From Triplophysa rosa (lineage: Eukaryota; Chordata; Actinopteri; Cypriniformes; Nemacheilidae), in contig NC_079895.1 in NCBI RefSeq assembly GCF_024868665.1, positions 26,141,362-26,205,361 on the forward strand: a stretch of DNA of 64,000 nucleotides. Reading direction: 5' to 3'. The position numbers were made by a program, and so were the translations under genes. Positions 61,121 to 64,000 of this stretch are shown here, piece after piece (position 1 is the first letter of the stretch; each line of letters opens with the position of its first letter). The notes below the pieces were generated by a model, which saw only the letters and a program-made list of their open reading frames with translations, was not told the DNA's origin and did not search any database.

Positions 61121-61190
61121 GTCATATCCTACACAGAAGATCTAGTAATTCTGCATTTCCATCAGTTGGTATTTCTGTTTTGTCTACGCA

Positions 61191-61778
61191 CAGAGCTGGG
61201 CAGATTACTTATTAATTGTAATCAGTTACTGATTACAGATTACATGACAAAATTTGTTGTCAGTGACGTAATCTATTAGATTACACATTTTAGTAACGTA
61301 AATTAACGGATTACATTTAGATTACTTTTGACTTCAATCTTATTTCATGTCACATATATTGAAGCAGGATAATTTTGTACTATTTTGACTGGTACAAAAC
61401 CAGAGGTGGCTGGGGTGTTGTGCAGGGCAAATAGGGCACCCCTTTCTTGTAAATCTTTTGAAATATTTTAATTACTTTATATCTAACCTAACATAATGTC
61501 GAATTCTTAAATGTAAATCAATATATTTATTCAGAATAATAAAACAGACTGTGTCATGCAGCTCACAGGGCCATGAATCCATGAATGGTATGCCGGCAAG
61601 GTCTCATTTTAATTAATATTTGAATACACGCCCAAAGTAATCTGATATAATCATGTAATCCATAAAAAGGTAGGCATTAAGGTATTTTAAAATATAATTT
61701 ATTACTGTAATTACAAGTACTTTTTGGAATCTGATTACGTAATCCAGATTACATGTAATCCGTTACTACCCAGCTCTG
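61191..61778. mobile_element. Nonautonomous hAT-like element, 588 bp
   Basis: Ends CAGAGCTGGG and CCCAGCTCTG are perfect inverted repeats. Flanked by 8-bp duplications TCTACGCA (61183-61190) and TCTATGCA (61779-61786), one mismatch. The subterminal parts hold many AATCNGATTAC words. Related in style to 60667-61120 but a different family. Confidence 0.9.
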
Positions 61779-61786
61779 TCTATGCA

Positions 61787-64000
61787 TACGTATGCTATGG
61801 AACGCGGAGCCCCATGCTTAATACTGTATATGTTATAATATACCTAATGGGGCTACATTGTGCTTTATTTAATATCGGTGGTCTCTGAAGAAAGTATTGC
61901 TGAATGACATTGTTAGCAGCAGCAGCAGTGGTCATTGAAGGCACTTGTCACAGTACATTACACTCAACAGTGCGCTTTTCAGTTGAACCCAGATCCGTTT
62001 TAAAAAGGCACTCTCAACACACATCACCGCATAGTTAACCTCGTCTAGTGATCGAATCTGTAATTGACGGAGTTATGATTTTAATATCCCCCTTGGCACA
62101 TAAAATAATTAAGTAGCTCTCTGAAATTAAGACTGCTTTAATGTGTAAAGGAGCCACTGCAGCAAGAGCCGAATTTGACGCCAGCGCTGGCTACGTGCTT
62201 GGTTTAGAGATGAATGGAGGCATACTTCACATGTGAAGCTTTTAATAAATGATCTGGAATTAATGCTATATTGCCAAGAAAAAATGTGTGTTTAATTCTC
62301 TTATTTATGGAAGTTTTACATTTGGTGTTTAAAACCAACATGCAAAACCACTTCTAGAGAAAGCACACATGTGTAGGCCTACATGGACCGTTGACTAAAA
62401 CCTTATTCTCCTGAGATTTAACCCTGGTGGCAATCTGCTCAGCTATTCCATGTGTAAAGTCTTCATCTGAAGTGCTTGATTGCAGGAAGACACCAGAAGA
62501 TTACCCGCTCTGGATTTGCATGTGACGCAGGAAAAGCAAATAAACGCAATCAGATAGAGACACATTTATGCCATGCAGGTGTAAATGAAGAGGAACGAAT
62601 TCATTCTGTATATGAGAGGAATGAAGTGTAAATGTGTGAAAATAATATTAGGATGAATAGTACAATGAAAGCACAACTAAACAAAACAAACCTGAACATT
62701 TCAAACTAACACGTGACTTTCTATTTGTCAGCATGGAGCATTCCATTGATTTGACCAGACCCACTAGCAATGACTAAAACCACACCAGACCATGACAGAG
62801 CTGCCACAGAAAGTGTCTTCAAAAACAGAAATGACAAGTTCATGTGTAATGTTTTCTTTGTTTTGTTTGGACTTTTGCACACTGTTATTTTCTTTGGTTC
62901 TAACTGCCCCCGTAACAGACATGTTACCGTTCTCTGTGCCTGAACACAAATACTGAACAAACGCAACACCAGATTTCTTCACTGGATTTTCTTCTTTTCT
63001 TTTTCTGTGGGTTTCCAGTGCATATTGTCTTAGCTTACTCATTTCTAGACATTGTAAGTTTATATCAACTAATCACAGTAATGAGTTTTGGGAACAGTTC
63101 ATAACCATGGGAACAATTAATCTGCTGTATTGTCATTTCCAGTTATTTTTCTCCATTCATGGCAACACTGCTTACCTGAAAATGTAGTTGCATTGTCTAT
63201 TGCTTGCTAGCTTTGATCATTTTTATGAAACCAACATGCAAAACTACTGCTTAATAATTCACTGATTTGTGTAATGGTATTTACTGAGATTTAACCCTTG
63301 TGATAAAATATAAATATATACTATACATGTATGTAAAATATAAAATAATATAAATATATAATATGTCATCTGAAGTGACCTTTAGCTGGCTTTACAGCAT
63401 CTCTCAGTGTATGTTAGCTGCAAATCCCCATTTAAAGCTGCGGTACTATTCAATTTTGAAGTTATATCCTGTAGTATTACTAAAATGAAATCAAAATTGA
63501 CCATATTTAGTTAGTACACATTCGTTGCCTCGAATTTGACACAATGATGCATGTTAGGCTAATTCTTTTAAACATGCTTGTCTTCAAAATGTAACTTGCT
63601 CTGTTTCTAAAACGATAACATGTGAAAAAAATTATATATTATAAATTATATATTTTATTATATATAAAAACTTCAATATTTTATTGTAAAAAAATTATTG
63701 TAGTTTTTGGAACGTTGCAACCCAGTCTCAAGGCAGTTCGTGTCATAGGCACGAAATTTGGAATCTATTGATTCGTGTTCATGGACACGAATTTCCCCCT
63801 TTTTTTGTGTCATTCAGCACCACGTTTAATACACAGGCTGCGTGTGATATCAAAAGAAGTCGTACATATTTTAGGACTGGAGGTGTCCAACCCACACCTT
63901 ACCTCTCCCCAAATCCTAAAATCACAGCCGCAAAGGCTAATTTAGCTTAAAACGCGAGTTTCACGAGGTGGCAAAGCAATGATAAATGGCTCCCCTAACC
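61787..64000. other. Non-coding right edge
   Basis: No gene. 62040-62300 (CTGTAATTGACGG, AATAATTAAGTAG) looks enhancer-like. 62331-62475 and 63229-63380 are a diverged direct repeat (AAACCAACATGCAAAAC, TGAGATTTAACCCT, TCATCTGAAGTG in the same order). 63630-63700 is a TA-rich, fold-prone stretch. Confidence 0.4.

Overview
This window is vertebrate nuclear DNA, almost certainly from a cyprinid-like teleost. It is AT-rich and intron-containing, with short introns and many small fish-type transposon relics (tRNA-derived SINEs, TTAA-flanked foldback elements, elements with 8-bp target duplications). Gene order matches the vertebrate dlx2 - dlx1 - (metap1d) - hat1 block (human 2q31). I see three intact protein genes, one decayed gene, and much sequence that looks regulatory. 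No alignment or database search was possible; conservation statements are inferences from motif content and context.

Left part (1-12.1 kb): a convergent Dlx bigene pair. dlx2a lies on + (CDS 2028-3580, 3 exons, 264 aa) and dlx1a on - (CDS 11835-10525, 3 exons, 250 aa). Both have complete homeodomains split by an intron just before the V-K-I-W of helix 3. The ~6.3 kb between their 3' ends has blocks rich in homeodomain (TAATTA/TAATTG) and E-box motifs, the expected position of the I12a/I12b forebrain enhancers. At 6761-6970 there is a TATA box, an initiator at ideal spacing and an exon-like stretch ending in a splice donor, pointing toward dlx1a on the opposite strand: a candidate Dlx1as-type antisense RNA start.

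Middle part (12.1-45.4 kb): no intact protein gene. It holds a large candidate upstream enhancer block (about 16.8-19.0 kb), other candidate conserved blocks (20.3-21.0, 23.9-24.5, 37.2-37.9 kb), many mobile-element relics, and what I read as a decayed metap1d on - at 23.5-25.7 kb, exactly where that gene should sit between dlx1 and hat1. At least one exon is recognisable, with frameshifts and stop codons but intact splice sites.

Right part (45.4-59.6 kb): hat1 (histone acetyltransferase 1, B-type HAT catalytic subunit) on -, 11 coding exons giving 408 aa without frame breaks. Its introns hold microsatellites, nested MITEs and two enhancer-like blocks that may serve the Dlx genes (bystander-gene arrangement). 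Beyond the hat1 promoter (59.6-64 kb) are two nonautonomous hAT-like elements with visible target duplications and further non-coding sequence.

How it fits together: dlx1a and dlx2a are homeodomain transcription factors of ventral forebrain and pharyngeal arch development that share enhancers; hat1 is a housekeeping gene probably kept in place by enhancers in and around it; metap1d appears to have been lost here while the surrounding regulatory block stayed together.
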